Made by a program: the position numbers and the translations under genes. This document shows positions 6,607 through 14,018 of a DNA stretch of 14,737 nucleotides, piece after piece. Below the pieces are notes generated by a model. The model was not told the DNA's origin, ran no database searches, and saw only the letters and a program-made list of their open reading frames with translations. The stretch covers positions 1-14,737 of the forward strand of contig CAPZYV010000012.1 of assembly GCA_948750805.1 (NCBI GenBank), written 5' to 3'. The first letter of the stretch is position 1. Each line of letters starts with the position of its first letter. The DNA comes from an uncultured Bacilli bacterium. GTDB taxonomy: Bacteria; Bacillota_I; Bacilli_A; RF39; UBA660.

Positions 6607-7537
6607 ATTCTTCACCACTTATATTCGGTCTAATTTCTAAGACTTCTAAATTTGTCAAAACATTACACGAATTTTTAACATTAATAAAACCAATACCTGG
6701 TATTACAATATCACAATTATTAAAAACTTTGTTTACAATACTTGTTTTTAAAACATTTTTAAAAACTCTTTTAATACTATTATGAGTTGTATATATTGTT
6801 ACACTATTAGGTTCATTAAAAAACAATTCCCAAGCATTATTAATAATAATTGTAGTATCCTTTTTAATATTAAAAGTAAGTGGTTTTATCTCATTATTGA
6901 CTATTTTATAATTTAGATTTAAATAATCAAATCCTGGAGTATCATAAATTATATAGTTATCAAATTTTAACTTAATAAAATCTAGTGTCGTATTAGGTTT
7001 ATTACTTGTAACAATTTCTTTTTTAATATTATGTTTTTTTAATAAACTATTAATAAACGTTGATTTACCAGCATTTGTAATTCCCATTATAAAACAAGTA
7101 TTAGTAAAATATTTATCCATATATTTAAAGATATTTACATTTTTAAAATCATTCTTATTACTTAAAAAAACAATATCTTCTTCTATATTATAAACTTTGT
7201 TTAAATATTTTTTTATTTTATTATATTTCATATCTCGTCTTAAGGTATCACTTTTACTTATAACTAAAACCTTAGGTAATTTGATTTTTTTGAATAAAGA
7301 TAATGTATATTTATTTAAGTTTAAATAATCAATTAAGAAAAAAACTAATCCTTTACTTTTATTTACTTTGTTTAAAATTAAATCTTCGTTAACGTTTTCA
7401 TTATCTTTTTTTTCACCATAATTTTTAAGTCTAAAACAACGCATACAATAATCATTTTTAATATTTGGCGTATATCCTGATGCCTCTTTATTACTATCTT
7501 GCATTATAAGACCACACCCAATACATTTTTTAATCAT
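6599..7537 (-). CDS. yqeH: Circularly permuted GTPase YqeH (30S ribosome assembly)
   Basis: A GTPase needed for small-subunit assembly in Bacillota. An N-terminal zinc finger (C5-x2-C8 and C31-x2-C34, with MRCFRLKNY) precedes the GTPase motifs in permuted order: G4 SKSD (94-97), probable G5 SNK (126-128), G1 GITNAGKST (152-160), G2 PNTT (181-184), G3 DTPG (199-202). That order is diagnostic. G4 is SKSD rather than the usual NKxD. At 312 residues it is shorter than B. subtilis YqeH (about 366), mainly in the C-terminal part. Codon and residue use is heavily Asn/Ile/Lys. It overlaps yqeG by 8 bases upstream and mutL downstream, so the three genes form one coupled operon. Confidence 0.9.
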   Translation of the reverse strand: MIKKCIGCGLIMQDSNKEASGYTPNIKNDYCMRCFRLKNYGEKKDNENVNEDLILNKVNKSKGLVFFLIDYLNLNKYTLSLFKKIKLPKVLVISKSDTLRRDMKYNKIKKYLNKVYNIEEDIVFLSNKNDFKNVNIFKYMDKYFTNTCFIMGITNAGKSTFINSLLKKHNIKKEIVTSNKPNTTLDFIKLKFDNYIIYDTPGFDYLNLNYKIVNNEIKPLTFNIKKDTTIIINNAWELFFNEPNSVTIYTTHNSIKRVFKNVLKTSIVNKVFNNCDIVIPGIGFINVKNSCNVLTNLEVLEIRPNISGEEYE

Positions 7538-8048
7538 AAAATTCTCCTTTTATTAAGATTTTTTTTCTTTTTAAATACCAATAAATAACCTTTTCAAAAA
7601 ATCTATTTATTTTAGTACCAAACTTTTCATAATCACCAATTTTGCTAATTAAAATAGATGTTATACCGATTTTATTAGCACCATATATATCAGTTAGAAG
7701 TTGGTCTCCTATCGCGGCTATCTCATGTTCCTTAAATTTATATATATCCATTATTTTTAAATATTTTTTCTTAAAAGGTTTATGGGCACTAGCAGCAACA
7801 TCGACATTTAAGCCATCTTTAAAAGGAATTAATCTTTCTTTATTACTATTAGAGATTATAATAATTTTAAAATATCTTTCTAAATAAAGAAACAATTCTT
7901 TAAGCTTTTTAGTTGGAGCATCAGTTTTAACAGGTACCAAAGTATTATCTAAATCAAAAAGCAAGCACTTAATACCTTTATTTTTTAAATTCATATAATC
8001 TATATCATATATATTTTTTTTATAAATATCCGGAATAAAATTTTCCAT
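7530..8048 (-). CDS. yqeG: HAD-superfamily phosphatase YqeG
   Basis: A 172-residue HAD phosphatase of the YqeG/IIIA type. Motif I is FDLDNTLVP (31-39) with the nucleophile D32 and D34; motif II is SNSN (66-69); the motif III lysine is in HKPFKKK (from 89); motif IV is GDQLLTD (114-120). No large cap is present. The physiological substrate is not settled for the bacterial family. The frame is open to a GTG three codons upstream, but AGGTG lies 6 bases before the ATG at 8046-8048, which I take as the start. It is directly followed by yqeH, as in Bacillus, although the aroE-yqeI-nadD genes that follow there are absent. Confidence 0.9.
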   Translation of the reverse strand: MENFIPDIYKKNIYDIDYMNLKNKGIKCLLFDLDNTLVPVKTDAPTKKLKELFLYLERYFKIIIISNSNKERLIPFKDGLNVDVAASAHKPFKKKYLKIMDIYKFKEHEIAAIGDQLLTDIYGANKIGITSILISKIGDYEKFGTKINRFFEKVIYWYLKRKKILIKGEFYD

Positions 8049-8066
8049 GTACTTCACCTAATATTC

Positions 8067-8075
8067 ATTATATCA
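8067..8075 (-). promoter_or_regulatory. Extended -10 promoter of the yqeG-yqeH-mutL operon
   Basis: On the - strand TGATATAAT, that is TG-n-TATAAT (8067-8075), with only a poor -35 match. It follows directly on the T-run of the upstream terminator, leaving a leader of about 15 bases. Confidence 0.5.
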
Positions 8076-8084
8076 AGAAATAAA

Positions 8085-8117
8085 AAAAGAAACTAGATTC
8101 TTCCATTAGTTTCTTTT
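8085..8117 (-). terminator. Terminator after the 120-residue unknown gene
   Basis: A perfect 11-bp stem AAAAGAAACTA / TAGTTTCTTTT (8107-8117 and 8085-8095 read on the - strand) with an 11-base loop, followed by T-rich sequence toward 8080. Confidence 0.8.
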
Positions 8118-8156
8118 AAATTTTTATTTAATAAAGTAAATCATTCTATGTAAAGG

Positions 8157-8519
8157 TTATTTTCTTCCATTACCTTCAGAATTATTTAGATTACTTTCTT
8201 GTAAGAATCTATCTACTTGTGCTAAACAGTCTACATCATTAAAAAATAAAGCTCTTCGATAGTTTGCAAATAAATCTTTACGTCCATTATTAAACCAATA
8301 ACTTATAATATCAACATATTCATCTTGAGTAATTCCGCCAATAGTTCTAAATAACGGAGCTAAACCATCTGAAAAATCTCCACATTTAATTCTTTTTATA
8401 ACTTCTGCTCTTAAAACTTCCTTTCGAGCCATGACTGCTTCATAAATAGGATTTTTAAATTCTGGCAAAAAATGAGGAACTTCTTGATTTACAACTACTT
8501 GTTCACCTAAATTATTCAT
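8157..8519 (-). CDS. Unknown 120-residue protein
   Basis: I do not recognise the family. The ATG at 8517-8519 lies 8 bases after AGGAGG; a TTG two codons upstream is only 3 bases from that SD and is rejected. The protein is soluble and mixed-charge, with a Glu/Pro-rich start (NQEVPHFLPEFKNPIYEAV), a basic helix (MARKEVLRAEVIKRIKCGDFSDGL) and a Asn/Arg-rich middle (SYWFNNGRKDLFANYRRALFF). The tail is hydrophilic (ESNLNNSEGNGRK). No signal peptide, membrane span or known motif is visible. It has its own strong promoter and terminator, so it is a single-gene unit between ylbDE and yqeG. A perfect SD, complete control signals and normal composition make it a real gene. Confidence 0.75.
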   Translation of the reverse strand: MNNLGEQVVVNQEVPHFLPEFKNPIYEAVMARKEVLRAEVIKRIKCGDFSDGLAPLFRTIGGITQDEYVDIISYWFNNGRKDLFANYRRALFFNDVDCLAQVDRFLQESNLNNSEGNGRK

Positions 8520-8539
8520 ATCCAAAACCTCCTAATAAA

Positions 8540-8568
8540 AGTATAGCAAAAAAATAACAAAAATGCAA
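8540..8568 (-). promoter_or_regulatory. Sigma-A promoter of the 120-residue unknown gene
   Basis: On the - strand TTGCAT (8563-8568), 17 bases, TATACT (8540-8545), with an extended -10 TGC. It begins two bases past the stop codon of the ylbE-like gene. Confidence 0.65.
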
Positions 8569-8569
8569 A

Positions 8570-8791
8570 TTACTTTAAAGCACTTAAAACGTTACTAATT
8601 ATGTCAATATTATCGATAGCATCACTTATTTTATCAGTAGTACGAAGTTTATACTTAACTTTCATTTCTTCTTTATATTTTTTTATATTAGCATAATCAC
8701 GATTTAACTCTTTTACCCAATAAGAATTATATTTTAATAGTTCCCACATTTTGGGGTCTTTTTTAAGTTCTAGAATTGTTCTCATTTGCAT
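8570..8791 (-). CDS. ylbE: YlbE-like protein
   Basis: A 73-residue protein with the layout of the YlbE-like family: a short helix (ILELKKDPKMWELLKYNSYW), a KELNRD turn, then a helical tail. The family pattern is 'P-x-hydrophobic...L...YW...L.R'. The function of YlbE is not established. The ATG follows the ylbD stop by two bases, and its SD (GAGG) is inside the last codons of ylbD, so the pair is co-translated. The ylbD-ylbE order is the same as in Bacillus, which supports the call more than the weak sequence similarity does. Confidence 0.65.
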   Translation of the reverse strand: MQMRTILELKKDPKMWELLKYNSYWVKELNRDYANIKKYKEEMKVKYKLRTTDKISDAIDNIDIISNVLSALK

Positions 8792-8793
8792 AA

Positions 8794-9144
8794 TTAATCC
8801 TCGAAAAATTTATTAATTGGTCTTGGATTAATCGGTCCTTTAACTGTTTCACCTACCGTACTTTTACCAGTTAATTCCTGAACTAACCCTAAAGCTTTTT
8901 GAGCAGTATTAATATGTTTTTGAACAGAATCCATATCAATATTTTTAACAATATTAGTTATATCACTAAAGTTACTAGAAGTATTTGTATTCTTATTAAA
9001 ATAGTTATTCCAAGCTCTATCATCTTCGCCATAAATATCATATATCTCATATAGTTTTTGCCATGATGTATCCCCTGTTTTAATACTATTAATTAACTCG
9101 GGATGATTACGAGCAAAATTTTTAAATGATTCTTTTTTATCCAT
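8794..9144 (-). CDS. ylbD: YlbD-like spore coat protein
   Basis: A 116-residue protein resembling the YlbD coat family. The core is FKNFARNHPELINSIKTGD followed by SWQKLYEIYDIYGEDDRAWNNY (residues 7-48); the family shows the same 'F..F...HP.L...v..G...WQ.lye.w...GE.D..W..Y' pattern. A low-complexity Asn/Ser/Thr linker and a helix (DMDSVQKHINTAQKALGLVQEL) follow, with a Gly/Pro tail. In B. subtilis YlbD is found in the spore coat. Together with sigK it suggests a sporulation programme. The ATG at 9144 has GGTGAT just upstream. Co-transcribed with ylbE. Confidence 0.72.
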   Translation of the reverse strand: MDKKESFKNFARNHPELINSIKTGDTSWQKLYEIYDIYGEDDRAWNNYFNKNTNTSSNFSDITNIVKNIDMDSVQKHINTAQKALGLVQELTGKSTVGETVKGPINPRPINKFFED

Positions 9145-9158
9145 AATATCACCAATAA

Positions 9159-9187
9159 AGTATATGATTAAAAGATTATTTTATTAA
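9159..9187 (-). promoter_or_regulatory. Possible promoter of ylbD-ylbE
   Basis: On the - strand TTAATA (9182-9187), 17 bases, TATACT (9159-9164). It fits a vegetative sigma factor better than a sporulation one, which is unexpected for a coat gene. Moderate match only. Confidence 0.35.
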
Positions 9188-9213
9188 TTGGTAATTTTAA
9201 AGAATATTAAAAC

Positions 9214-10642
<1,429 letters not shown>

Positions 10643-10653
10643 TCACCAATTCA

Positions 10654-10682
10654 ATTATAACTGGTTTATGGTAAAATAGCAA
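10654..10682 (-). promoter_or_regulatory. Sigma-A promoter of tgt
   Basis: On the - strand TTGCTA (10677-10682), 17 bases, perfect TATAAT (10654-10659). Leader of about 10 bases before the ATG. Confidence 0.7.
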
Positions 10683-10703
10683 TTAATATAAAAATTTTTA
10701 GTT

Positions 10704-10728
10704 AAAAAAGATGGATATTTCCATCTTT
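10704..10728 (-). terminator. Terminator of the anchored extracytoplasmic protein gene
   Basis: A 9-bp stem AAAGATGGA / TCCATCTTT (10720-10728 with 10707-10715) around a 4-base loop, followed by TTTTTT on the - strand. It overlaps the stop codon. Confidence 0.85.
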
Positions 10729-11461
10729 ATTTAGAACAACTTATTTCATTTGCTTTAATATATTCTTTAGCAGATATAGTTTTAGTTTGTTTTTTCGTAA
10801 ATTTGCCATTTTTTAAAGTATATGTATAATAAGCTTCCACTACTTCTTTTGATTTAGCCTCACATATATCTTTTTCTTTATATTTTTTTTCATCTACTAC
10901 GCGAGTTGCATATACAGTAAAGGAATCATTTTTATAAGTTAAGAATTCCACATAATCTTTAATTAACATATCATTATTATCAATTTCTTTTTCTTTTAAG
11001 ACAATATTCCCTTCTGTATCAATAGCATATAAAGTTGTATTTCTCCCCTTAGTACCATCAGTTAGTGTAAATATTATATAATTACCCATAACTTTAAAAT
11101 TTAAAAATATTTGATAATCTAAAGAATCATTTACTTCTAAATTTAAACCATCTTTCTTATAAAACTCTTTACCATTAATGGTAGCTACTACAGTTTTAGG
11201 GAAGCCATTTTCTTTAAAATTAATAAACTTAAATTCTAAAACTTCTTTTTCGCCATTAACTTCTATTGTTTTTTTACAATAAGCTACATTTTCATTATCT
11301 TTATCACAGCCATCAACAAGTAAAGCATATTCGCCAACTTTAACTCTAATTCCTTCAACTCTCAAATGACTATCATCATATTTATGAGTTCCAGCAAAAA
11401 TTAACAATCCTGCTAAAACTAAAACAGTTAAAACTATACCCACAATTTTTAATTTTTTCAT
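10727..11461 (-). CDS. Unknown N-terminally anchored extracytoplasmic protein
   Basis: A 244-residue protein with a basic start (MKKLK) and a hydrophobic segment (IVGIVLTVLVLAGLLIFAG, about 6-24) that should act as a signal anchor. There is no lipobox and no clear signal-peptidase site. The rest is predicted to be outside the membrane and rich in beta-prone, Lys/Asp/Glu-rich stretches (VNGEKEVLEFKFINFKENG, YIIFTLTDGTKGRNTTLYAI). Four cysteines, DGCDKDNENVAYC in the first half and ICEAK/ISCSK near the end, may form disulfides. I recognise no family. The SD GGGAGTG precedes the ATG at 11461, and the gene has its own promoter and terminator, so it stands alone. Confidence 0.82.
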   Translation of the reverse strand: MKKLKIVGIVLTVLVLAGLLIFAGTHKYDDSHLRVEGIRVKVGEYALLVDGCDKDNENVAYCKKTIEVNGEKEVLEFKFINFKENGFPKTVVATINGKEFYKKDGLNLEVNDSLDYQIFLNFKVMGNYIIFTLTDGTKGRNTTLYAIDTEGNIVLKEKEIDNNDMLIKDYVEFLTYKNDSFTVYATRVVDEKKYKEKDICEAKSKEVVEAYYTYTLKNGKFTKKQTKTISAKEYIKANEISCSK

Positions 11462-11482
11462 TTTTTCACTCCCTATAATAAG

Positions 11483-11511
11483 ATTATAAAGAAAAAAAGC
11501 AAAAATAACAA
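11483..11511 (-). promoter_or_regulatory. Sigma-A promoter of the anchored protein gene
   Basis: On the - strand TTGTTA (11506-11511), 17 bases, perfect TATAAT (11483-11488). The -35 lies in the loop of the upstream xer terminator, so the two signals are interleaved. Confidence 0.65.
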
Positions 11512-11525
11512 GCTATTTTTTGCTT
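11492..11525 (-). terminator. Terminator of the Xer operon
   Basis: A 9-bp stem AAGCAAAAA / TTTTTGCTT (11517-11525 with 11497-11505) with an 11-base loop and a following T-run (11492-11496). It overlaps the stop codon of the recombinase gene. Confidence 0.8.
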
Positions 11526-12415
11526 CTTGGATGAGTTTTTTTATAAACACTTTTTAATCTATCACTTGTAACATGTGTATAAATTTGCGTTGTACTTAAT
11601 GATTCATGGCCTAAAAGTTCTCCAACAGAACGAATATCTGCCCCATTATTTAACAGGTCAGTAGCATATGTATGACGCAATGTATGTGGCGTAACTTTAC
11701 TTTTTATTTTTTTCTTTTCAGCAAATTTTTTCACAATTATTTCGACTGTTCTAACCGATAAATGTTTACCGCTTTTACTTGTAAATAAATACTCACTTTT
11801 ATTATCCTCTAAAATATTTTGACGGGTTATATTTTTATAATAATTAAATAATTTTTCATTGCAAGCTTTATAAAAAACAATTCTTTCTTTATTTCCTTTA
11901 CCAATAACTCTAAATTGCTTTAAACTCTCATCTAAATCAGTTAATTTTATCGATACTAGTTCACTTACCCGAAGTCCTGTTGCATATAAAAATTCCACTA
12001 TTAAAGTATTTCTTACTTCAATATCATTATTTAAATCTATATCATAAAAAAGATTAGTTGTCTCACTTTCATTTAGAAAATTAGGAAGTTTTTTAATAAC
12101 TTTAGGGTTTTTTAAATTGTGATAAGGATTATTACTAATTGCTCCAATATCTCCTAAAAAATTATAAAAACTCCGAACAGCACTTAATTTTAAAGAAGAT
12201 GTTTTATTTTCATAACCTTTTTTTATTAAATAAGCTTTATATTTTGTCGCTATATCTTTATTGATATTTAAAAAATGAAAGTTATTTGCCGATAAAAAAT
12301 CATAGTATACTTTTAATGATTCTTTGTATGTATCTATAGTTCTTAAAGAATATTTAAGTTCATACGCTAAATATTCTAAAAAAGATTCTAAATATTTATC
12401 ATAATTAGTTTTCAT
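11513..12415 (-). CDS. xerC: Tyrosine recombinase of the XerC/XerD type
   Basis: A 300-residue site-specific recombinase of the size expected for housekeeping Xer enzymes, which resolve chromosome dimers at dif. The N-terminal SAM-like domain (about 1-105) includes SLRTIDTYKESLKVYYDFL. The catalytic domain has all the active-site residues: R149 (ATGLRVSEL), K173 (GKGNKER), H244 and R247 (HTLRHTYA), H270 (LLGHESLSTTQ) and the nucleophile Y279 (IYTHVT). Nothing suggests a mobile element: no attachment repeats or excisionase accompany it. XerC and XerD cannot be separated by eye, so the symbol is approximate. The ATG overlaps the end of the preceding gene by 11 bases and has only a weak SD, so translation is probably coupled. 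Confidence 0.9.
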   Translation of the reverse strand: MKTNYDKYLESFLEYLAYELKYSLRTIDTYKESLKVYYDFLSANNFHFLNINKDIATKYKAYLIKKGYENKTSSLKLSAVRSFYNFLGDIGAISNNPYHNLKNPKVIKKLPNFLNESETTNLFYDIDLNNDIEVRNTLIVEFLYATGLRVSELVSIKLTDLDESLKQFRVIGKGNKERIVFYKACNEKLFNYYKNITRQNILEDNKSEYLFTSKSGKHLSVRTVEIIVKKFAEKKKIKSKVTPHTLRHTYATDLLNNGADIRSVGELLGHESLSTTQIYTHVTSDRLKSVYKKTHPRSKK

Positions 12416-12875
12416 ATAAATAAAAATACAACTTTCTTTCCATATTATACGGCATCTCAGTTATAGCATATATAAACTCTTCAGAATTTTGAGCGTTTTT
12501 AATATGAGCTAAGGTATACTCATCTATTTTATTACTTAAAAAATTATAAACCTTATTAATAAAAATTTTATTAGTAAAATTGTTACGAAGATGATTCCAC
12601 ATATCAAAGTTATTATCTTTAGTTAAGACTGGAGCTTTTCGCATTGCACCTTTTTCATTATAAATAATTACAAGTGGCATATTATCTTTAACATCTAAAA
12701 GATTAGCTAACTTAATAGAATTTATTATTTCTTCTTTTGTAAATTTAGAGGTAAAATTATCTAATTCAGCTAATTTTGTTGTATTAAAATTATGAGAAAT
12801 ATTTAAGTTTACTAAATCAATGGGAAAATAATTATTAGGTTTAGTTTCTATTGCTAAATAATATTTAATTTCCAT
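12405..12875 (-). CDS. Unknown 156-residue protein upstream of the Xer recombinase
   Basis: A soluble protein of alternating beta-prone and helical stretches. It begins MEIKYYLAIETKPNNYFPIDLVNLN, has a central LVIIYNEKGAMRKAPVLTKD segment and ends in helices (NKVYNFLSNKIDEYTLAHIKNAQ, YAITEMPYNMERKLYFYLYEN). I recognise no family, metal site or nucleotide-binding motif. The ATG at 12875 is 9 bases after AAAGGAG, a good SD. It lies 16 bases after the preceding gene and overlaps the recombinase gene by 11 bases, so it is the middle gene of the operon. Linkage to a chromosome-dimer recombinase might hint at a cell-cycle role, but nothing in the protein itself shows this. Confidence 0.78.
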   Translation of the reverse strand: MEIKYYLAIETKPNNYFPIDLVNLNISHNFNTTKLAELDNFTSKFTKEEIINSIKLANLLDVKDNMPLVIIYNEKGAMRKAPVLTKDNNFDMWNHLRNNFTNKIFINKVYNFLSNKIDEYTLAHIKNAQNSEEFIYAITEMPYNMERKLYFYLYEN

Positions 12876-12891
12876 AATAAAACTCCTTTCT

Positions 12892-13359
12892 TTAAATTAA
12901 TGATAATAAATCAATTTTTTCTTCTGGTTTATATTCAATCCTGCAAGCAGCACAAAAATAATTATGATGAAAAGCATTTAAATGCATAATTATTCGTCTA
13001 GTTTCTTCATCAGCCTTTTTTACATAAGTATTAATTGATACCCTACTAATCGTATAATTATTTGCCAATTCACGGTCAGAAAATACATATTTTATTTTGT
13101 ATTTTAAGAAGTATTTTTTATCTTCTTCACTCCAATTAATGGTAGGCTTTAAAAATAATTTTTCAAATTGCTCGCTACCTTCCAAATCAGAAACTAAAAG
13201 AGTTAAGTCCTTTCTTCTTTTTTCTTTATCACTTTCTTGTCTTATTTTTTGTAAACGCCTAAATAAAAGACTTGCTTTAAAAGCATTTTTCTTTCTAGTT
13301 TTATAAGAATATTCATTTGCCGTCATAAAACAAAATTGTAATGCTGTGCGAAGTCGCAT
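12892..13359 (-). CDS. Unknown 155-residue protein, probably the 3' part of a gene split by a stop codon
   Basis: A basic, mostly helical protein. RKKNAFKASLLFRRLQKIRQ is strongly basic. SDRELANNYTISRVSINTYV (about 94-113) has the look of a helix-turn-helix, and AFHHNYFCAACRIEY near the end contains a CAAC pair with adjacent His residues that could bind metal (inference). I recognise no family. No SD precedes the ATG at 13359 or the next ATG at residue 12. Reading the same frame upstream through a single TAA (13378-13380) leads to a 36-codon frame that does have an SD and a promoter. The natural gene may therefore be 13488 to 12892, about 198 codons, broken by one nonsense codon. Alternatively the 155-residue protein is made by re-initiation. 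Confidence 0.6.
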   Translation of the reverse strand: MRLRTALQFCFMTANEYSYKTRKKNAFKASLLFRRLQKIRQESDKEKRRKDLTLLVSDLEGSEQFEKLFLKPTINWSEEDKKYFLKYKIKYVFSDRELANNYTISRVSINTYVKKADEETRRIIMHLNAFHHNYFCAACRIEYKPEEKIDLLSLI

Positions 13360-13377
13360 GTTATTTGTATTAGCAAA

Positions 13378-13488
13378 TTATATGATTTTATTTAAGGTAT
13401 CATCACCAAATAAATGCTTACTTATACTTATAGATAATCGGCACTCTAAAATAATTAAAGTATAAATATATAAAGTAGTAATACTCAA
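13378..13488 (-). CDS. 36-codon frame with SD and promoter, in frame with the 155-residue gene
   Basis: A TTG at 13486-13488, 5 bases after GAGGTG (13494-13499), opens MSITTLYIYTLIILECRLSI and continues to NKII, then TAA at 13378-13380. Six codons later in the same frame is the ATG of the 155-residue gene. The start signals here are far better than those of that ATG. It is therefore likely the true 5' end of that gene, or a short leader peptide whose translation feeds the downstream start. A sequencing or assembly error at the TAA is also possible. Confidence 0.5.
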   Translation of the reverse strand: MSITTLYIYTLIILECRLSISISKHLFGDDTLNKII

Positions 13489-13511
13489 CTTAACACCTCT
13501 TAATAGCCATT

Positions 13512-13540
13512 ATTATAGCACACTTTAACCTTTTTGGCTA
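13512..13540 (-). promoter_or_regulatory. Sigma-A promoter of the Xer operon
   Basis: On the - strand TAGCCA (13535-13540), 17 bases, perfect TATAAT (13512-13517) with an extended -10 TGC. The start site would be near 13505, just before the GAGGTG that serves the TTG at 13488. Confidence 0.6.
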
Positions 13541-13611
13541 ATTTTTTTAATTCTAAATCTTATATTTAATTTGAAAATATATAATTTTTTTTAAATTCGT
13601 AAAAATTAAGC

Positions 13612-13640
13612 TTGAAAGTCATATAATATTATGATATTAT
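13612..13640 (+). promoter_or_regulatory. Sigma-A promoter of the tRNA pair
   Basis: TTGAAA (13612-13617), 17 bases, TATTAT (13635-13640) with an extended -10 TGA. The start would be about 5 bases before the first tRNA. Confidence 0.7.
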
Positions 13641-13651
13641 TAAAAAGCAAT

Positions 13652-13728
13652 GGACCTCTAGCTCAGTTGGTTAGAGCATCCGGCTCATAACCGGGCGGTC
13701 GTAGGTTCGAGTCCTACGAGGTCCACCA
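13652..13728 (+). tRNA. tRNA with CAU anticodon, probably tRNA-Ile2 (lysidine type), possibly tRNA-Met
   Basis: A full cloverleaf of 77 bases including an encoded CCA (13726-13728). Acceptor stem GGACCTC/GAGGTCC, D arm GCTCAGTTGGTTAGAGC, anticodon loop CTCATAA with CAT at 13686-13688, T arm GTAGG-TTCGAGT-CCTAC. CAU is shared by elongator Met, initiator Met and Ile2. The acceptor start GGACC and overall sequence match what I recall of the Ile2 tRNA of Bacillus and Mycoplasma, whose C34 is changed to lysidine by TilS. It is not an initiator, since the 1-72 pair is G-C and the anticodon stem lacks three G-C pairs at its base. Confidence 0.93.
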
Positions 13729-13734
13729 TTATAT

Positions 13735-13819
13735 GCGCTTGTGGCGGAATTGGTAGACGCACTAGACTTAGGATCTAGCGGTTAATTCCATGGGGGTTCA
13801 AGTCCCTCCAGGCGCACCA
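13735..13819 (+). tRNA. tRNA-Leu (UAG anticodon)
   Basis: A class II tRNA of 85 bases including an encoded CCA (13817-13819). Acceptor stem GCGCTTG/CAGGCGC, anticodon stem CTAGA/TCTAG with loop CTTAGGA and anticodon TAG at 13769-13771, a long variable region, and a T arm with TTCAAGT. It reads CUA and, with wobble, other CUN codons. Six bases separate it from the CAU tRNA, so both come from one transcript. Confidence 0.96.
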
Positions 13820-13851
13820 GATTGATAGATACTCGAACTTCGAGCAACAAT

Positions 13852-13881
13852 ATAAAACGCACTTGATAAAAGCGCGTTTTT
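13852..13881 (+). terminator. Terminator of the tRNA operon
   Basis: Stem AAAACGC (13854-13860) / GCGTTTT (13874-13880) followed by T, 35 bases past tRNA-Leu. A small perfect hairpin CTCGAA-C-TTCGAG (13832-13844) lies between the two. Confidence 0.7.
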
Positions 13882-13891
13882 ATGTTATTAT
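13863..13891 (+). promoter_or_regulatory. Sigma-A promoter of the putative antitoxin RNA
   Basis: TTGATA (13863-13868), 17 bases, TATTAT (13886-13891) with an extended -10 TGT. The -35 lies inside the loop of the tRNA terminator. The start site would be near 13898. Confidence 0.6.
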
Positions 13892-13925
13892 GAATATGTC
13901 AAGGAAACTTGCATAAAATAAAAAA

Positions 13926-13960
13926 GGGAATACTTAACATCGCAAAGTTGAGTACTCACC
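13926..13960 (+). repeat. Inverted-repeat arm A, matching the leader of the peptide message
   Basis: GGAATACTTAACA, an insertion, then GTTGAGTACTCACC. It pairs with arm B at 14114-14141. The two differences in the last 14 bases would both be G-U pairs in the - strand transcript, so pairing is kept. Confidence 0.7.
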
Positions 13961-13970
13961 AAATTGGTTT

Positions 13971-14007
13971 GCACTTAATCTTATTAGATTGAGTGCGTTT
14001 TCTTTTT
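13971..14007 (+). terminator. Terminator of the putative antitoxin RNA
   Basis: Stem GCACTTAATCT (13971-13981) / AGATTGAGTGC (13986-13996) with loop TATT, then GTTTTCTTTTT. The one non-Watson-Crick position is a U-G pair in the + transcript but an A-C mismatch in the - transcript. With the T-run only on the + side, this shows + strand use. Confidence 0.8.
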
Positions 14008-14018
14008 ATAATTCATTA

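Larger units (their letters stand above)
13898..14007 (+). ncRNA. Putative antisense antitoxin RNA of a type I toxin-antitoxin locus
   Basis: Predicted from a strong promoter ending at 13891 and an intrinsic terminator ending near 14007, with no SD or usable frame between. Three stem-loops can be drawn: a 5' CAAG-GAAA-CTTG tetraloop hairpin (13900-13911); an 11-bp hairpin with one mismatch (13928-13958 region); and the terminator. It runs against the 3' part of the peptide message and would pair with about 90 bases of it, if that message extends to the T-run near 13920. Its internal sequence from 13926 copies the 5' end of the peptide message. Known B. subtilis antitoxins (RatA, SR4) also overlap their toxin messages at the 3' ends. 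The RNA itself is an inference. Confidence 0.5.

Noticed and set aside
6185..6785. Two + strand frames of 71 codons opposite mutL and yqeH
   Set aside because: Antisense to well-conserved motifs, with no start signals or recognisable content.
7642..7887. 81-codon + strand frame opposite yqeG
   Set aside because: Shadow of the HAD motifs of yqeG on the other strand; no SD.
11513..12415. Integrase of a mobile element
   Set aside because: Size and motifs fit housekeeping Xer; no attachment repeats, excisionase or phage genes nearby, even though tRNA genes are within 2 kb.
13097..13306. 69-codon + strand frame opposite the 155-residue gene
   Set aside because: Low-complexity Ser/Leu/Phe translation, no SD or promoter, antisense to a better-supported frame.
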